DNA from: Lytechinus variegatus
Lineage: Eukaryota; Echinodermata; Echinoidea; Temnopleuroida; Toxopneustidae
Assembly (NCBI RefSeq): GCF_018143015.1
Contig: NC_054751.1
Span: 30,643,783-30,707,782, forward strand
Direction: 5' to 3'
DNA: 64,000 nt
Shown: one piece after another, positions 13,101 to 24,200 of the stretch
Position numbering within the stretch: position 1 is the stretch's first letter
How the letters are laid out: the number at the start of each line of letters is the position of its first letter
Notes under the pieces: generated by a model
Databases searched by the model: none
Told to the model about the DNA's origin: nothing
What the model saw: only the letters and a program-made list of their open reading frames with translations
Position numbers and translations under genes: made by a program

Positions 13101-15379
13101 TATAATTTTAAGGATAATGATGAAGAAGATGGTGATGATATGGATGATAATGGTGATGATGATGATGATAGAGATGAAAATGTTAAGGATGATGATGATG
13201 ATTCTGGTGGTGATGATGATGATAATGATGAAGATGATGATACTGGTGATGATGATAGAGATGATGTTAAGGATGATGATGAAGAAGATGATGATAACAG
13301 AGATGATAATGTTAATGATGATGATGATGATGATGAAGATTATAATGTTAAGGGTCGTGATGCTGGTAATGATGATAGATGGTGCTCGTTTTGAAAATGA
13401 TGAGGAGCATATGCCTAATACTCAAGAATATGAGGATGTCAGTGGTGCCGGGAAGCTTAGAGCAGAACAAAAATTGGAGGGGCAATTATTATGTTTTAGT
13501 CTTAAACCATTGCTTTCCTCTTCAAATCAGTTTCTCTGATCAGAACTATCCATTGCCATTTGATGTGGATAATAATGTTAAAGGACGTGCTTCTTTTACT
13601 TTATTGTCTAAACTGTCATTTAAAAAAAACAAATCCACATTTTCTCTGACCATTTTCAGGATTCCTTCCGACCGCCCGGTAAGGTTCCTCCAGCTCCTTC
13701 TCTTAAACCGACGGAGAACGCGCACATCGACCCCTCCAAACCATTCCAGGACGAAACCACCCACCGCGCCGAATTTACCCCGAAGAGCATCCCTCTCAAA
13801 TCCCAACCCCGCCACACGCCGACCCCGCCACCAGCCAAGGCCAACAAACCCAAGCGGGAGAAATCTCAATTCATGACGGTGTTCAAGAGGGACTATGTCA
13901 AGCACAACACCACTTATACTGACCATAGCTACAAGCCGAAACGGACCTACAGGCGAAATCGTAAGTAAATACACGACACTTGTGCAGGTCCTGCACTAAA
14001 ATAAAATTATGAAATGTACTAAAATGTTAGATCAACCCTTCAACATACCGAATGGCTGAAGAACAATATTCGGATGCTTTTCTGTAACACTTTTGAAGTA
14101 TCTAAACTCTCCCTTTCTTAACCAGTTCTCCACTTCCCTTTATTCTTCTCCCTTCTCACTCTTTCTTTGATTCAGTTTTCTTTTTCTTCATCATCTCTTC
14201 CTCTTTCCTCCTCTTATCTTCTAGTTTGTTCATTTCACCCATTCGCCATAACATTTTCCTCCAGTTTTTTCCCCCTTTGTCTTTTTCATCCCATTCCCTT
14301 TCCCGTCTCACCCCACATGCATGTATTTCAATGTGTCATCAATTAAAATCAATACATGTTTTTAGATTGCCTTTTCCTCCGAGTTCCTCCAATACTTGAT
14401 GTGAGTTTTACAAAAATATCAAAATCACACAAACGACGCTGAAAGATTATCCCAAAATCAGCTTCATTATAGGGTTTGTTGTTCCTCGATTCCCAATTTG
14501 AAATCCCTATCCAAATGTCATCATGGTGCCTTCCATGGCCACGCCCAGATTTATTTTGCATACATTTCATCCAATCACAGCATCCAAGTTTGATGGAAGG
14601 ACAACGCACCGCATGTCATACCAACCAATCCCGTTCGTTTCCATGACGCCCCGCCCAGCCTGGGCCAATCGTGATAAGGCTGTGGTCGTTTCCAAAGCTC
14701 AAAGAGCTAAGCTCGATCTACTCACTTGTTATCAGGTGAGTTTTTAGGTTGGGGGTGGGGGTATGGGAGGAAGACAGGGCCCCGTCTTACAAAGAGTAAG
14801 TTATGATTGATCCGATCAATCTCAAGTATATGGCAATCCATCAATGTCATAATTTTTTCTTCAGAAAATTTGCTCAATGTCCTTTGAAATCAAAGAGAGG
14901 CATACTAAATTGTCCAGAAAAACAGTGAATGTATGAACATACGTGATTTCTACAAAATATTTTGAATGTGTATTTCAGATATTGCCGCTGCTGGCTTTCC
15001 ATAGTTGCGGTTGATCAGATCAATCGCAACTCTTTGTAAGATGAGCCCCAGATATACATGTATACAGATAAAGAAAGGAGAGGGAGGAGGGGGGAGATAA
15101 TTTTCACAAATTTGTCTCATGAAATCTAAGGTAGATGTCAACATAGCAATGTAAATTAATAGTCATTTCATAGGAGTAGAAATAAAACGATAAAAATCGC
15201 TGTTTTTCATTTTCTCAAAAAAGAATGTCTATTGCTTAGGTATATTTCTAGAAAATCAAGGACACCAGAAACTTTGTTTTCCCCTGGAACATGATGAGGT
15301 TGGAGGTATAAATTCAATATCCAATAAAGAAAGGATAATAGTAAAATAGTACTTTTTAGTAGGGAAGGGATAATTCTGG

Positions 15380-15412
<33 letters not shown>

Positions 15413-17203
15413 GTCAATAGCTATTGCAATTAAGACTAATACTTTATTCTTAAAAAAAAACGTCTGTATAATGCTATTCATACAATCTGTTTTGTTGACG
15501 ATACTTTAAATGATCCAGTGATGACATATGCAACATTCTTGTGTTTCTATTCCGTTGCCAATTTTAGGATTCCTATCGGGACCCAAGTCGTATCATCCCG
15601 ATGGAGAAATGCCGAGGGGTCACGTACAAGGTCTCCAACAACCTGGAGGGGTCGGGTGCGGGAGCTTCCGGGGACAAAAGGGCACCAATGGAGGATACAA
15701 CATCCTATAAGATGAGCTACATACCATGGGGAAAGGCTAAGAGGGCAGAGTCATTCAAAGTAAGTGCACCCGGTGTGAATGGTGTAATGGAATAATACAT
15801 AATACACTAATTCAATAATTGATGCATTCACACTGCAACTATAACAAGTAGCCAAACTTGTACATTGTAGTTTTCTTAAAAACATTTTAATTTCTTAAAA
15901 GAAAAAAAGCTGTAGGCTAATCATTGTTGGCGAGTTTGCTCCCCCTTTAATCCGACCTAGGCCGGGGGGGGGGGCCTCGGAGGCCCCCTCTTGCGTCTTG
16001 CGTAACTTTTGAGACCAATTTTGCGTCACCCGGGTACGTGATTCCGAAATCACGCAACATTATGTAAGTGCATGTCAGACCGAAAATAGCTCATAAACGT
16101 GATTCTGTGTACAAAGTCAATGCAAATTGTGTTTTCAACCAAAATTCATAAATGTTTGATTGTTTTTAGTTTTGCTAGTCTAAATGTATTCATTTTATGA
16201 TTTCTATTATCAGAAGAGTCCTCAACAAATTTCATTGAAAAAACAATGAAAAACAAAAGGTCAAAAAAACAAAGAAATACATAAGAAATTGCAAAAAACA
16301 ATATAATACATAAGAAAATGATTTGATATCACAATTTTTTTCATGTACTCTTGCTAAGGACACCACAAAGAGTTTCTATACCAAAAATTAGTACATTTGG
16401 AGCTTTATTTAGGGAGTTAGAGGAAAAAGTATGATTTCGCATACTAATTACACATAAATTAGCATAATCACTTAATAGTGATTCGCATGAAATGAATTAC
16501 TATACAATTTTGTAGATTATGTCCCAGACAACCCGCGTGCCAATTTTCGGCGCGATCGCGCTGTCGACGGCCAAGATCTTAGGGGGGGCTGGGAGGCCCC
16601 CCCCCCCCGGCCATAGGAACTCCCAAAATACCCCAGCCTATATAGAGTTAAAGGCCGCTTGCTTATTTTTGTGGCTATTTGCTAATTAGAACTTGCAAGA
16701 TTGTATAACACAAAATAATAATAAAAAACAATATTCTATAATCATAAATCACTTGATATATTTGCAACCAAAAAAATAAAAAATCAGACACATGTATATG
16801 TATATTGGAGAGATTTGAGAATACAACGCAATATTACCAAAGTATGCATTTTAAAATAATTTCATTGTCATTGCAGTTGCAGCAGCCCTATATGATACCC
16901 ACTGCTCCATTCTTAGGAAAATCAACGACAGGCACCCATTACGTGGGTATCCCAGCACCCCCGGCCAAATCCTGCAAGCCCCCCACCAGACCCCGCTCCG
17001 GTCCGGGTAAAATGAGCAGCTTGACAACGTACAGGGCCACGTTCGGCCGCCGTGCAGCCAGCTGTCCTCCACCGCGAGAAGCCGAAGGTTCAGCCTCGGC
17101 GTCGCAGGTCTCGAGGGCGGAGAGGACGATCAAGCCACCAGCCGTGCCGCCCAACACAGCCACCAATAATACACCGGCAGCATCCATCTCTAATCACGTC
17201 TAA
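7192..17203 (+). CDS. SAXO/FAM154-type stabilizer of axonemal microtubules
   Basis: Microtubule-associated protein family of cilia and flagella; family members bind axonemal and centriolar microtubules through repeated short Mn modules. Model: 7192-7196, 9474-9558, 10186-10314, 11454-11600, 12290-12451, 13660-13960, 14581-14735, 15568-15759, 16877-17203. All introns are GT-AG, and the phases close to 1,503 bases (500 residues plus TAA). Family signatures are FDGRTTHRMSYQPIP (about residues 280-294), PMEDTTSYKMSYIPW (about 367-381) and MSSLTTYRATFG (about 440-451), plus a SEYQSKYKAWPW segment across exons 2-3. Human SAXO1 is about 474 residues. The Cys-rich N-terminus of human SAXO1 is absent here, so whether it is SAXO1, SAXO2 or a lineage-specific paralogue is open. 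The start rests on a five-base first coding exon in the right phase with a perfect donor, and is the weakest part. Confidence 0.85.
7368..7982. mobile_element. 615 bp DNA transposon, TA target site
   Basis: Left end CCGTAAGGGCACTAGTATTC, right end the inverse of CCGTATGGGCACTAGTATTC; TA abuts both ends (7366-7367, 7983-7984). The 17-mer GGCACTAGTATTCAACC or a one-base variant occurs five times: direct at 7375, 7557 and 7578, inverted at 7766-7782 and 7958-7974. Inner arms also pair (CAGTCGACTGTGTGCGCG against CGCGCATACAGTCGAC). No ORF. Non-autonomous; the TA site suggests a Tc1/mariner or pogo relative. Confidence 0.75.
8472..9058. mobile_element. Long-TIR miniature element, copy 1
   Basis: Starts TTAAAGGGGAATGAAACC and ends GGTTTCATTCTCCTTTAA. 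The arms pair over roughly 150-200 bases (GAAAGTTATGAGCATTTGAA with TTCAAATGCTCATAACTTTC). Related copies lie at 42394-42985 and 59392-59988, this one in opposite orientation to both. Non-coding. Confidence 0.85.
9474..9558 (+). CDS. SAXO exon 2
   Basis: Acceptor TTTATTCAG, donor TCT|GTGAGT. Encodes QNAAISNRIANIRSAQVQVE and then VYKSEYQS, with phase 2 in and phase 0 out. The residues lead directly into KYKAWPW of exon 3. Confidence 0.75.
9559..10185 (+). other. SAXO intron 2
   Basis: 627 bp, AT-rich, with no repeat family or gene recognised. A short CCCCCCCACCCC tract occurs near 9863. Confidence 0.6.
10186..10314 (+). CDS. SAXO exon 3
   Basis: Acceptor GAATGACAG, donor AAG|GTAGGC. Encodes KYKAWPWKPPRDAIRPTV... 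to FVPHK, 43 codons, phase 0 on both sides. The YKAWPW motif corresponds to YQAWPMP in human SAXO1. Confidence 0.85.
10315..11453 (+). other. SAXO intron 3 with simple repeats
   Basis: Holds a degenerate TTTA/TTCA/TTTG simple repeat at about 10440-10560. It also has an imperfect tandem duplication at about 11135-11240, with two units around TTGAAGAC, a T-run and GCTTGTCAA. Three copies of GATTTTCCCC lie at about 11249-11282. No coding signal. Confidence 0.6.
11454..11600 (+). CDS. SAXO exon 4
   Basis: Acceptor CATTAAAAG, donor AAT|GTAAGT. Encodes PKGIPRSYKPTHDEFSIPDV to FKPEEN, 49 codons, phase 0/0. The DTNTTYNVEFHEK segment is an Mn-like module. The pyrimidine tract is modest, so an earlier AG cannot be fully excluded, but upstream frames contain stops. 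Confidence 0.75.
11601..12289 (+). other. SAXO intron 4
   Basis: 689 bp. A poly-C tract lies at about 11905-11916. No repeat family or gene recognised. Confidence 0.6.
12290..12451 (+). CDS. SAXO exon 5
   Basis: Acceptor CTATTATAG, donor CAG|GTATAC. Encodes VIDKKPFNAKTVYQAHFKEF and on to FNAQSTVQ, 54 codons, phase 0/0. KTVYQAHFKEF is a module-like repeat. The donor runs directly into a GAT-rich minisatellite. Confidence 0.85.
12462..13380 (+). repeat. (GAT)n-based minisatellite
   Basis: About 0.9 kb of GAT/GGT/AAT-type triplets begins about ten bases after the exon 5 donor. Within it a longer unit recurs, roughly GATGATAATGTTAAGGATGA followed by more GAT/GAA. Open frames across it (poly-Asp or poly-Met) are low-complexity artefacts. 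It fills most of SAXO intron 5 (12452-13659). Confidence 0.9.
13660..13960 (+). CDS. SAXO exon 6
   Basis: Acceptor CATTTTCAG, donor ATC|GTAAGT. Encodes DSFRPPGKVPPAPSLKPTEN, then PFQDETTHRAEFTPKSIP, a basic Pro-rich linker (KSQPRHTPTPPAKANKPKRE) and YTDHSYKPKRTYRRN. Phase 0 in, phase 1 out. Unlike the AT-rich introns it is GC-rich, as are the later SAXO exons. Confidence 0.85.
13961..14580 (+). other. SAXO intron 6, pyrimidine-rich
   Basis: From about 14100 to 14330 the plus strand is strongly C/T-rich with many CTTT and CCTC runs. No gene or repeat family recognised. Confidence 0.6.
14581..14735 (+). CDS. SAXO exon 7
   Basis: Acceptor CCAATCACAG, donor CAG|GTGAGT. Completes a Pro codon and then encodes SKFDGRTTHRMSYQPIPFVS to LDLLTCYQ. 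RFDNRTTHQDDYPIKG in human SAXO1 is the matching module. Phase 1 in, phase 0 out. Confidence 0.9.
14777..15049. mobile_element. MITE with GGGCCCCGTCTTAC ends
   Basis: Left GGGCCCCGTCTTACAAAGAG and right CTCTTTGTAAGATGAGCCCC are inverted. GATTGATCCGATCAATC lies just inside the left end, and GATCAGATCAATC inside the right. The ends resemble those of the element at 6746-6890. Lies in SAXO intron 7. Confidence 0.7.
15050..15567 (+). other. Rest of SAXO intron 7
   Basis: An alternating TA run lies at about 15379-15412. Nothing else recognised. Confidence 0.6.
15568..15759 (+). CDS. SAXO exon 8
   Basis: Acceptor CCAATTTTAG, donor AAA|GTAAGT. Encodes DSYRDPSRIIPMEKCRGVTY to PMEDTTSYKMSYIPWGKAKR and AESFK, 64 codons, phase 0/0. 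Human SAXO1 has IPLEDVTNYKMSYVAHP at the matching place. Confidence 0.9.
15951..16647. mobile_element. piggyBac-like non-autonomous element, old copy
   Basis: Flanked by TTAA at 15947-15950 and 16648-16651. The body is closely similar to 38800-39544 (shared segments such as CCGAAATCACGCAACATTATGTAAGTGCATGTCAGACCG, here in part), with inner poly-G and GGCCTCGGAGGCC stretches near the left end. Terminal bases have decayed (TCCGACCTAGGCCG against CCCTATCTAGGCCG). Lies in SAXO intron 8 (15760-16876). No ORF. Confidence 0.7.
16877..17203 (+). CDS. SAXO exon 9 (last) with stop
   Basis: Acceptor TCATTGCAG. Encodes LQQPYMIPTAPFLGKSTTGT, HYVGIPAPPAKSCKPPTRP, MSSLTTYRATFGRRAASC and a Ser/Ala/Pro tail ending SNHV then TAA. 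Phase 0. TTYRATFG is the last Mn-type module. Using the second AG six bases on would drop LQ. Confidence 0.9.
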   Translation: MQQPYMIPTAPFLGKSTTGTHYVGIPAPPAKSCKPPTRPRSGPGKMSSLTTYRATFGRRAASCPPPREAEGSASASQVSRAERTIKPPAVPPNTATNNTPAASISNHV

Positions 17204-17740
17204 TTTTCAAGATTAATTCAAGATTAAATGAATTCTGACACCATTGGGGGCAAATTTTGTCTGCATGGGTAGCAATAGCATTAAGTACAGTTTAATGAAA
17301 TGAACATTAATCATTAATGATTATGAGAGCTTATTATTTATGAGGGATAGGTAACGATGGTGTCGGACAGAATCGAGTCTGAAGTTAGATGAGGCATATC
17401 ATCACATTTTTTGGATCAGTGAATCGATTTAATATTTCTACGACGATTTTCCAAGTTGGAGCTATTATCTTGATTAAAAAGTAGGGATAATGAATCGAAT
17501 GCAATGACAGCTGTAGGAAATCATCAGCATTAATAGCAATATTAATATTATGGTGCTACATATGACGAGCAATGAAATATTTTCATACTTAAGAATCATG
17601 ATAAAATATTGCATTTATACTTCTATCACAGACAGCTATGTTGACCATGTTTTAAAAAAAGGTCACTCTCACTTAATCTTGCTCAGCTTAAATTCACAGT
17701 GTACTGGAAGAAGACCAGAGAATAAAGCACTCCATTGAAA
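17204..17740 (+). other. SAXO 3' UTR
   Basis: Non-coding after the stop. AATAAA at 17721-17726 (context GAGAATAAAGCACTCC) is the best poly(A) signal, with cleavage expected about 10-25 bases later. The end is inferred. Confidence 0.6.
17721..17726 (+). terminator. SAXO poly(A) signal AATAAA
   Basis: Canonical hexamer about 520 bases after the SAXO stop codon. It is 26 bases from the opposite-strand AATAAA at 17752-17757. Confidence 0.55.
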
Positions 17741-17751
17741 AAATCCTTACC

Positions 17752-17757
17752 TTTATT
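17752..17757 (-). terminator. Distal minus-strand AATAAA
   Basis: TTTATT on the plus strand, read as AATAAA on the minus strand. It is a candidate distal poly(A) signal for TCERG1. The expected cleavage site would fall on the SAXO poly(A) region. Confidence 0.35.
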
Positions 17758-20105
17758 CCATCAAAAAACACAACAAAATAGTACAACATTGACTGAAAGT
17801 GAAGTTCATTTGGATCTAGAGATGTACGAACTTTACATAATGTTTAACAGTATCTTACTTTTTACTCACATACAGTATGTAATAACATATGTCTTGATAT
17901 GGCCTGATCATGTATGGAACAATGTGAGTGACATTAAAAAATAAAATTTAAAAACAAATCAAGTGTGAAGGTTATAGTGAAGTTTTAAGCAGTGTGAGAA
18001 CATACAAGTTTTGAGTAGCCAAGCATGGTGGTGTCCCCATATCCATTGTCTTTTAGCAGCTACAGGGCTGGGAAGGATTTCACATTGGCTCTCACAGGCC
18101 CCTGTAACCCGAATGTTTGCGATGGATTGTAAATGTGAAAGGACAATTCCAATTGGTTCCTTGTCAGTGTTTTAAACAAAATGTGCATACAACTCTAATT
18201 CTGATTGGCCATCGATATCAAGGGATTAATTAAACAATGGCAAAGGTGCTGAGTGAGTGGCAGTTGAGTTGAATAGTGGCTTAGACATCTAGAAAGGTGC
18301 CTTAGCTTCTTATGTATATCTACCAGTTATTTCTAAATCAAATAGATTAAATTCATCAGCTAAATTTCCAACATACATGAAAAAAAGAGATATTGGCAAA
18401 GTGATAGTTGTAGAATTAGCTAAAATACCCCCCCCCCCCCGCTACCTCAATCAAGAATTATTTCAATTATACTCGATCAAGAATATTAAATTTAATAGCC
18501 TAACTCCTATAAGCCAGGGCAGGGGGGGGGGAGGGACAGTTGGAGTGTACTGCCCCCTCCAGTATATCAAGGATATCTAGCTGCAATGTTTCAACATTTT
18601 CTGCTCCAAATCTATAGATCATCTGCGACTGAATTCACTAAACAAGGCATGGACAACTAAGCATTTAATTCATACCGAGGGAAACAATTGCAATCCCTCC
18701 ACCCCTAACCTTTCTCCCCATTCTACAGTATAATCATTATTTGGGTTAACATTACAAGAGGACTGATTCCATTAAAAGAAAATATCCTACAATAAATGTC
18801 AATTTTGTGGATCAAGTATATATTTCATAAAAGCTGTAAGTTATGAAATACTTTACAAATGACTGGTGATCCTTTCTTAGGTGCTAAAACAATATAAATG
18901 AAAATTTGGTGTACATCATTTACAATGAGAAAGGATCACAAGTCATTAACTTAACGACACTAACATACAGCAACTTTAGGAGAGAACTACCAGTTATGAG
19001 AATTACTGTGCAGTGGGGATACAATGCAACTAGAATGATTCAATTTCAAAGTAATGCTGTCATACAGGTTTTTCTGACAACATAATTCATAAAAACAAAA
19101 AGAGTAAATACTAATTGATGTGCCAGTAATTAAGATGTATTTAAGAGCTATAAAATGCTGAATTGAACTTCAAATTTGACGTTAGTATATTTGTGATTTA
19201 ACTTAAAATATTCAATTACTTGTAGTAATATTATAAATAAAACATTCATAATTTAATTGACATGACGAGGATAAAATAACATTTCACTCATCAGTTTGTA
19301 AATTTGGTTTTGTCTAAAAAAAAAACCATATACAGTCAACAAATTAGCATCATAAGAAGCTTGTTATAAAATGAAGCGTTTTATACTCTTCTTCATTATG
19401 ACTCGCAGAAAAAAATTTTGTTCAAAAATTTACATTGGAATTAATCAGTGTCAATAATGATAGTATAGACATAATGTACATTTCATTAGCATTATTGGAA
19501 AGCTGAAATCACAAATAATAATTCTGCACTTTAAAACACTTGCAAGAAACGGGAAGAGAAAATAATTCACAAATTGCAATAACAGGACTTCATAAATATA
19601 ACAAAATTAACAGAGTTGGTAAACAGTTATGCATGATGAAAATTGAGATTTTCGGGGTGATAAATTTAAGCCTAAAATCGATTTGAAAAGTTATAAACCT
19701 GAAAATCAGGCATAGATCAAAGGAAGAAGGGGGGGGGGGTTGGAGCATGTGACCCCCCTTTCTTTAGACTTTGTTTATGCAAGTCAGAAACTCTTGTCCC
19801 ACCTTCTGGTATATTCTTGATTCGCCCCTGGTTGTGACTGTTGAAAAAGACTGCAATAACTCAAAGTTGCTTGTGATCACAGTTACAGTGTATGAATAGC
19901 TCAAAATTCTCATCATTCAGCTGCAGATATGGTCAATATTTTAACCAATATTTTCACTCTGTATACCACTTAATTCCAATTCCCCAAGGTTGTCTACGGA
20001 TAGCACCCTGATTCAGTGTGCAACAGTTTAATGTCTTCAGCGCAACTGCATAGTCACATCAGAATGACCAGTCAAGCTGAAAAATATGTACAAGGGAATT
20101 CTTTT

Positions 20106-20143
20106 TACAACACCATCCAAAATCTTTTTTGGATGGTGTTGTA
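20106..20143. repeat. Perfect 17 bp hairpin in TCERG1 3' UTR
   Basis: TACAACACCATCCAAAA, a four-base loop TCTT, then TTTTGGATGGTGTTGTA. The stem is perfect. Could form in the 3' UTR RNA; no known class assigned. Confidence 0.75.
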
Positions 20144-20401
20144 TTCTTCACAATTAAGTGCATTCATTCAGACTCAGAACTTGAACTCTGTGGATGCACT
20201 GAATCACGCTGAATAATCACTTTATAAATGCACGAACTTCCCACAACTTCAGAAGGGCATTCTGTTTGTAGCAAGAATTGCGATCTCATCATCTTACAAA
20301 CATGAAACATGACGTGCAATTACAACATAACAGCACAAAACTGGATAGAATTAGAAAGACCATAGCTGGTATTTTGAAAATTATTTAATCCGTTATCTTA
20401 A

Positions 20402-20407
20402 TTTATT
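20402..20407 (-). terminator. Proximal minus-strand AATAAA
   Basis: Candidate proximal poly(A) signal about 650 bases after the TCERG1 stop codon; context GACAATAAATTAAG on the minus strand. Confidence 0.35.
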
Positions 20408-21055
20408 GTCACAAGATGACAGAAATGAGATGCACCTGAGGCTTTACATCGTACACTTTTGTCATATGACCAGGTCCAAGGACACACTGCCACCTATCAA
20501 AAGAGTGCTTTCAAATTCTATTACAAGATTTACAATGGTAAAGATTAGATTAAAGATCAAGAAATATTCAGACGACCGGCCCATGGGCCTGATTGCGGAA
20601 CCCTTATTATGGTTTCCATAGCTTCTACACAGAATTCCAGAAAGAATCTTCCATTTATAGATGCCTTAGGTATCAGCATCAGCCTCAATCACACATGGCG
20701 GCTTCATTCAGGCAAAAGTGATACGTTCCCATTCGGAAAGCCATTCCTCAAGGTGCAATCGGCAACATTCTTAATAGTCTCATCAAAATGCATGCCCGTT
20801 GGTCTTACAAGCTAGGGGAACACTTCATCCACACCCGTCCTTGGAACCTAGTCCGGTCCTTATCAGGTAATAACCTTCGTGTCTTCCACTGTGATGGGCG
20901 GGGCTCAGCTCATTTTACGTGGAAACTCCACAGGTGTCCATGGACTAGTACCCATTGTGCAGTCAATCTAAGTAGCTATAATCAAAGTATAGACGTTCTT
21001 AATACTGTCCTTTCAGGAACTGACGGACCAAGGTTCACTCCAGCGAGCCGGATCC

Positions 21056-21260
21056 TCATTTCATGATGGATCTCCTGGACGGTTCCGAGGCCGTCGGGGG
21101 CGGGGGAGGTCCGCTCCGAGCCACCTGGTCTATGTATTCCATCAGCATGTCCTTCCTCTCGTTGGGAACACAGTCCAGGATGAGGTACCGCTTGTCCTTT
21201 TGCAGGACCTTCTCAATGTCCTCAAAGTGCTGCTTGGACTCCTCGATCATCTTCTTGGAC
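21056..21260 (-). CDS. TCERG1: TCERG1 exon 19, end of FF6 and stop
   Basis: Acceptor TTGTCTAG. Encodes [20 protein letters not shown], then [19 protein letters not shown] and the tail [21 protein letters not shown]. Human has NDKRYLVLDCVPEERR and the same Pro-rich tail. Confidence 0.95.
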
Positions 21261-24200
21261 CTAGACAATGCAACCAGAGATGAAAAAAATGATTATCTGA
21301 AGAAAATCACCAAATGGTATAATTGCTACTTGAAAATACACCAGCTATGGTAAACCACACTTCAAATTCTGTCATTGATTAACCATGTAAGCCCAATGGA
21401 CAAGAAAGCTTGACTAGGGTACATAAACAATGAGTATTATACTGATAAGAAATTTCTAATTTATCAAGTATTCAATCAGGAAAAAGAAATAAAAAATACA
21501 CAAGATAATATTTAAATTTAAGGAGGTCTAAAATAACAGAAACAAAGAAAAAAGTTATTAAATAAAAGCACATGTACATAAATAAACAAGATTTCAAAAA
21601 AAAATTAATGTATTATTCACTTACTTGTATGTGATGAACTTGGTTTCCTTTAGAAGCTTCTTGAAGGCCACTCTACTGTCATAATATTTCTCTTTGATGT
21701 AATCATCAAACTCATGCTCACGTTTCTACAATCAAAACGACAAAATATCATGAGGCGCAATTAAGAAACCATTCATGCTGAGGAAGGTTGCAGCAACACA
21801 TCAGGTTCATAATTCAGGCAAAAGTAAACTTATGTAAGCCTGATGGAATTAAATGCACCAATATGCTTCAAGTTTGTAACAAAATTTGGCAGGAAAAGCT
21901 GGCCATGGATACACCACTGGAGTATTTCATGGATGGTATGTTTAAAATCAAAGGTAAAAGATAGTAGTTGTAGCTAGGCCTTGTTGTAGCAAACAATTAT
22001 TACGTGAAAAAGTATTCAAAATCAAGGTTCACTGCCAAAATATTACCGTACATCAAGATCTGGTACATTAATGTAAACTTATATTTGTAAAATTATGAAA
22101 TCTTAGCTCAAAATAGATAATTCTGATGATCACTAACACAGAAAAGCATATGTGGGACGATGTATTAAAATTGCTTCCAAAAATACCAGACATTTGATGG
22201 AATTCCGTGCATATTTTGCTCATTTCTCGGCAATTCACGAATTTTCTTCCAGAGCTATTTGGCACATATTTTTTCAGTTATACATACAAACACTTTGGTG
22301 GTAATACTAATTTCATTGGATTCTGTTCAAACTCTTTTTGAGATCATTACCACAATGGGTATTTAACTTTAAATCTGTCAATTCATCTTTCTTTTGTTCT
22401 TGAACAGAATACAGCATACACAGGTAACTCCATCAGAGTCATGGGTGATTCACTCCACCATGAAATATGAAACTGAACTTTAAGAGGCAAATAGAGTCAT
22501 TTCAGATTACGTCATAGTAGGAGGAATAATAACGTGCATTAGACCATAAAAAAGTCAATAATTTATCAAGATTTGATGCACAGGTTTCGTTTGTTTGTCC
22601 ACCATAATAATGTCCATTTGTGGGAATGCTCTTTAGAAAGGAAGAAGCTTACCCTATCGCTAGAAGAGAACTTGGTGAAGCGAGGGTCTTCCTTGATGGC
22701 CTTCCTAACTTCCTTCCACGACGATGTTAGCTCAAGCTATAAAGATGGGGAAAGATAAGGAATAACAATTGGAAACTCTGCTTAAGAACCATGTCATGCT
22801 ACGTCACACCAAGAGAACCAACTCTGAACTGATCAAATGTTTAAAGTTGCTAGAGCAGGTTTGACTGTAAATCTGCATCATTTTTCTTTATATTGATTCT
22901 TTGACACAATCAGGATCAGAGTGTAGTGGTCCAAAACAAAAAGAGCTGGGGTAAAAAAAATGAAATTGAAAGAGCACCCATATGTTTCTAAAAGGAAAGC
23001 TTCAATAAGCTGAAAATCAAAAGTAAAAATGGCTGATATCAGCTAAAAAGCTGAACTTTTACACCACTGTATATTCATTGTCTTTGAGTAACTTGCTAAT
23101 AATCCAGCCATTTAATGATTTCACTCATTTTTATTTCATCATAAATCATGGAAATAATAGCAGCATCATTTCAATTTTTATTCCTTTTTTCCATTCAGCA
23201 GAAAATAAAATCAATGTGACTCAATGCTCATTCACTTACGGACTTTGTCTCATCTAGAAGTTCCCTGAACTTTGATTTCTTCTTGCGAGATAAATTGCCA
23301 ACGTGCTCGTTGAAGATCTTTTCTTTTTCATCTCGGTCAAGCAACTCTGCCAGCTTCCAGCGGCTGTCTTTTCTCAGAGAGCGCCTGGTATCACGCCAGC
23401 TGGCATCGGAGTCACGTACCTGGTTTGTGGAAACGTACAGTGAGCAATGAATTGTAAAAAAAATTCTAAAATGATTGCCAAGCTTTGTGTTATGGCCCCC
23501 TGGTTTGTGGAAACACACAAATAATTGTTCATCATACAAATGAGAACTCTTCAAAATAATGTGAATTATTAATACATGCTTACAGAGCAGCTATAGTAGA
23601 TCGCAGACTAGACTTGATTGTAGAAAACATAGATTGAACATGACTTTGTAAGTAATTTTCTATTGTTTGATAATCATGTTCTTAATTGATAAATACAAGA
23701 AATAGAGACTACTCCAACTTCCATTTCTCCTGTGGAATCTAAATGAATGAATAATCTGTGTATTTCCACATTTCAAACATCAAAATAATAAATGGTTTCA
23801 ATAAATGTTAAGAAATCAATATATAAAGTGGAGTACAATGAGTATCTCACAGAATCCTCTGAATTTCATGGACAATGCATTTTTCAGGCCCAAAATTTTG
23901 AAATACAAGAGTGAAAATAGCAAAATTAAAATTAAAATATGCATCACTGGAAAATCTGTCTATCATACCTGTATTTGCCGCACTTTACTTTCGTACTTCA
24001 ACCATGGAACCTTTTTAAAAATCAGCTTTTCACTATTTGCAATTGCTTTATCATTTTTCTACATGTCAAGGAATCATAAAGGAACTCAATGTTTTAGAAA
24101 ACAGAAGAGCGCAAAATTTGCTGCTTCGAAAACAAAGCACCGAGTTGCATCTTTGAAAAATATAAACTGGGAACTAAATTGATTGATTGATAAAAAATTA

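Larger units (their letters stand above)
17741..21055 (-). other. TCERG1: Probable TCERG1 3' UTR
   Basis: 3.3 kb between the two convergent stops with no coding gene. On the minus strand AATAAA occurs at 20402-20407 (about 650 bases after the stop) and at 17752-17757 (about 3.3 kb after). Either or both could be used. A perfect 17 bp hairpin lies at 20106-20143. Poly-C or poly-G tracts at about 18428 and 19730 are unexplained. The UTR extent is inference. Confidence 0.5.

Noticed and set aside
12432..13539. Poly-Asp and poly-Met frames
   Set aside because: They are translations of the GAT minisatellite in several frames; the real exon stops at 12451.
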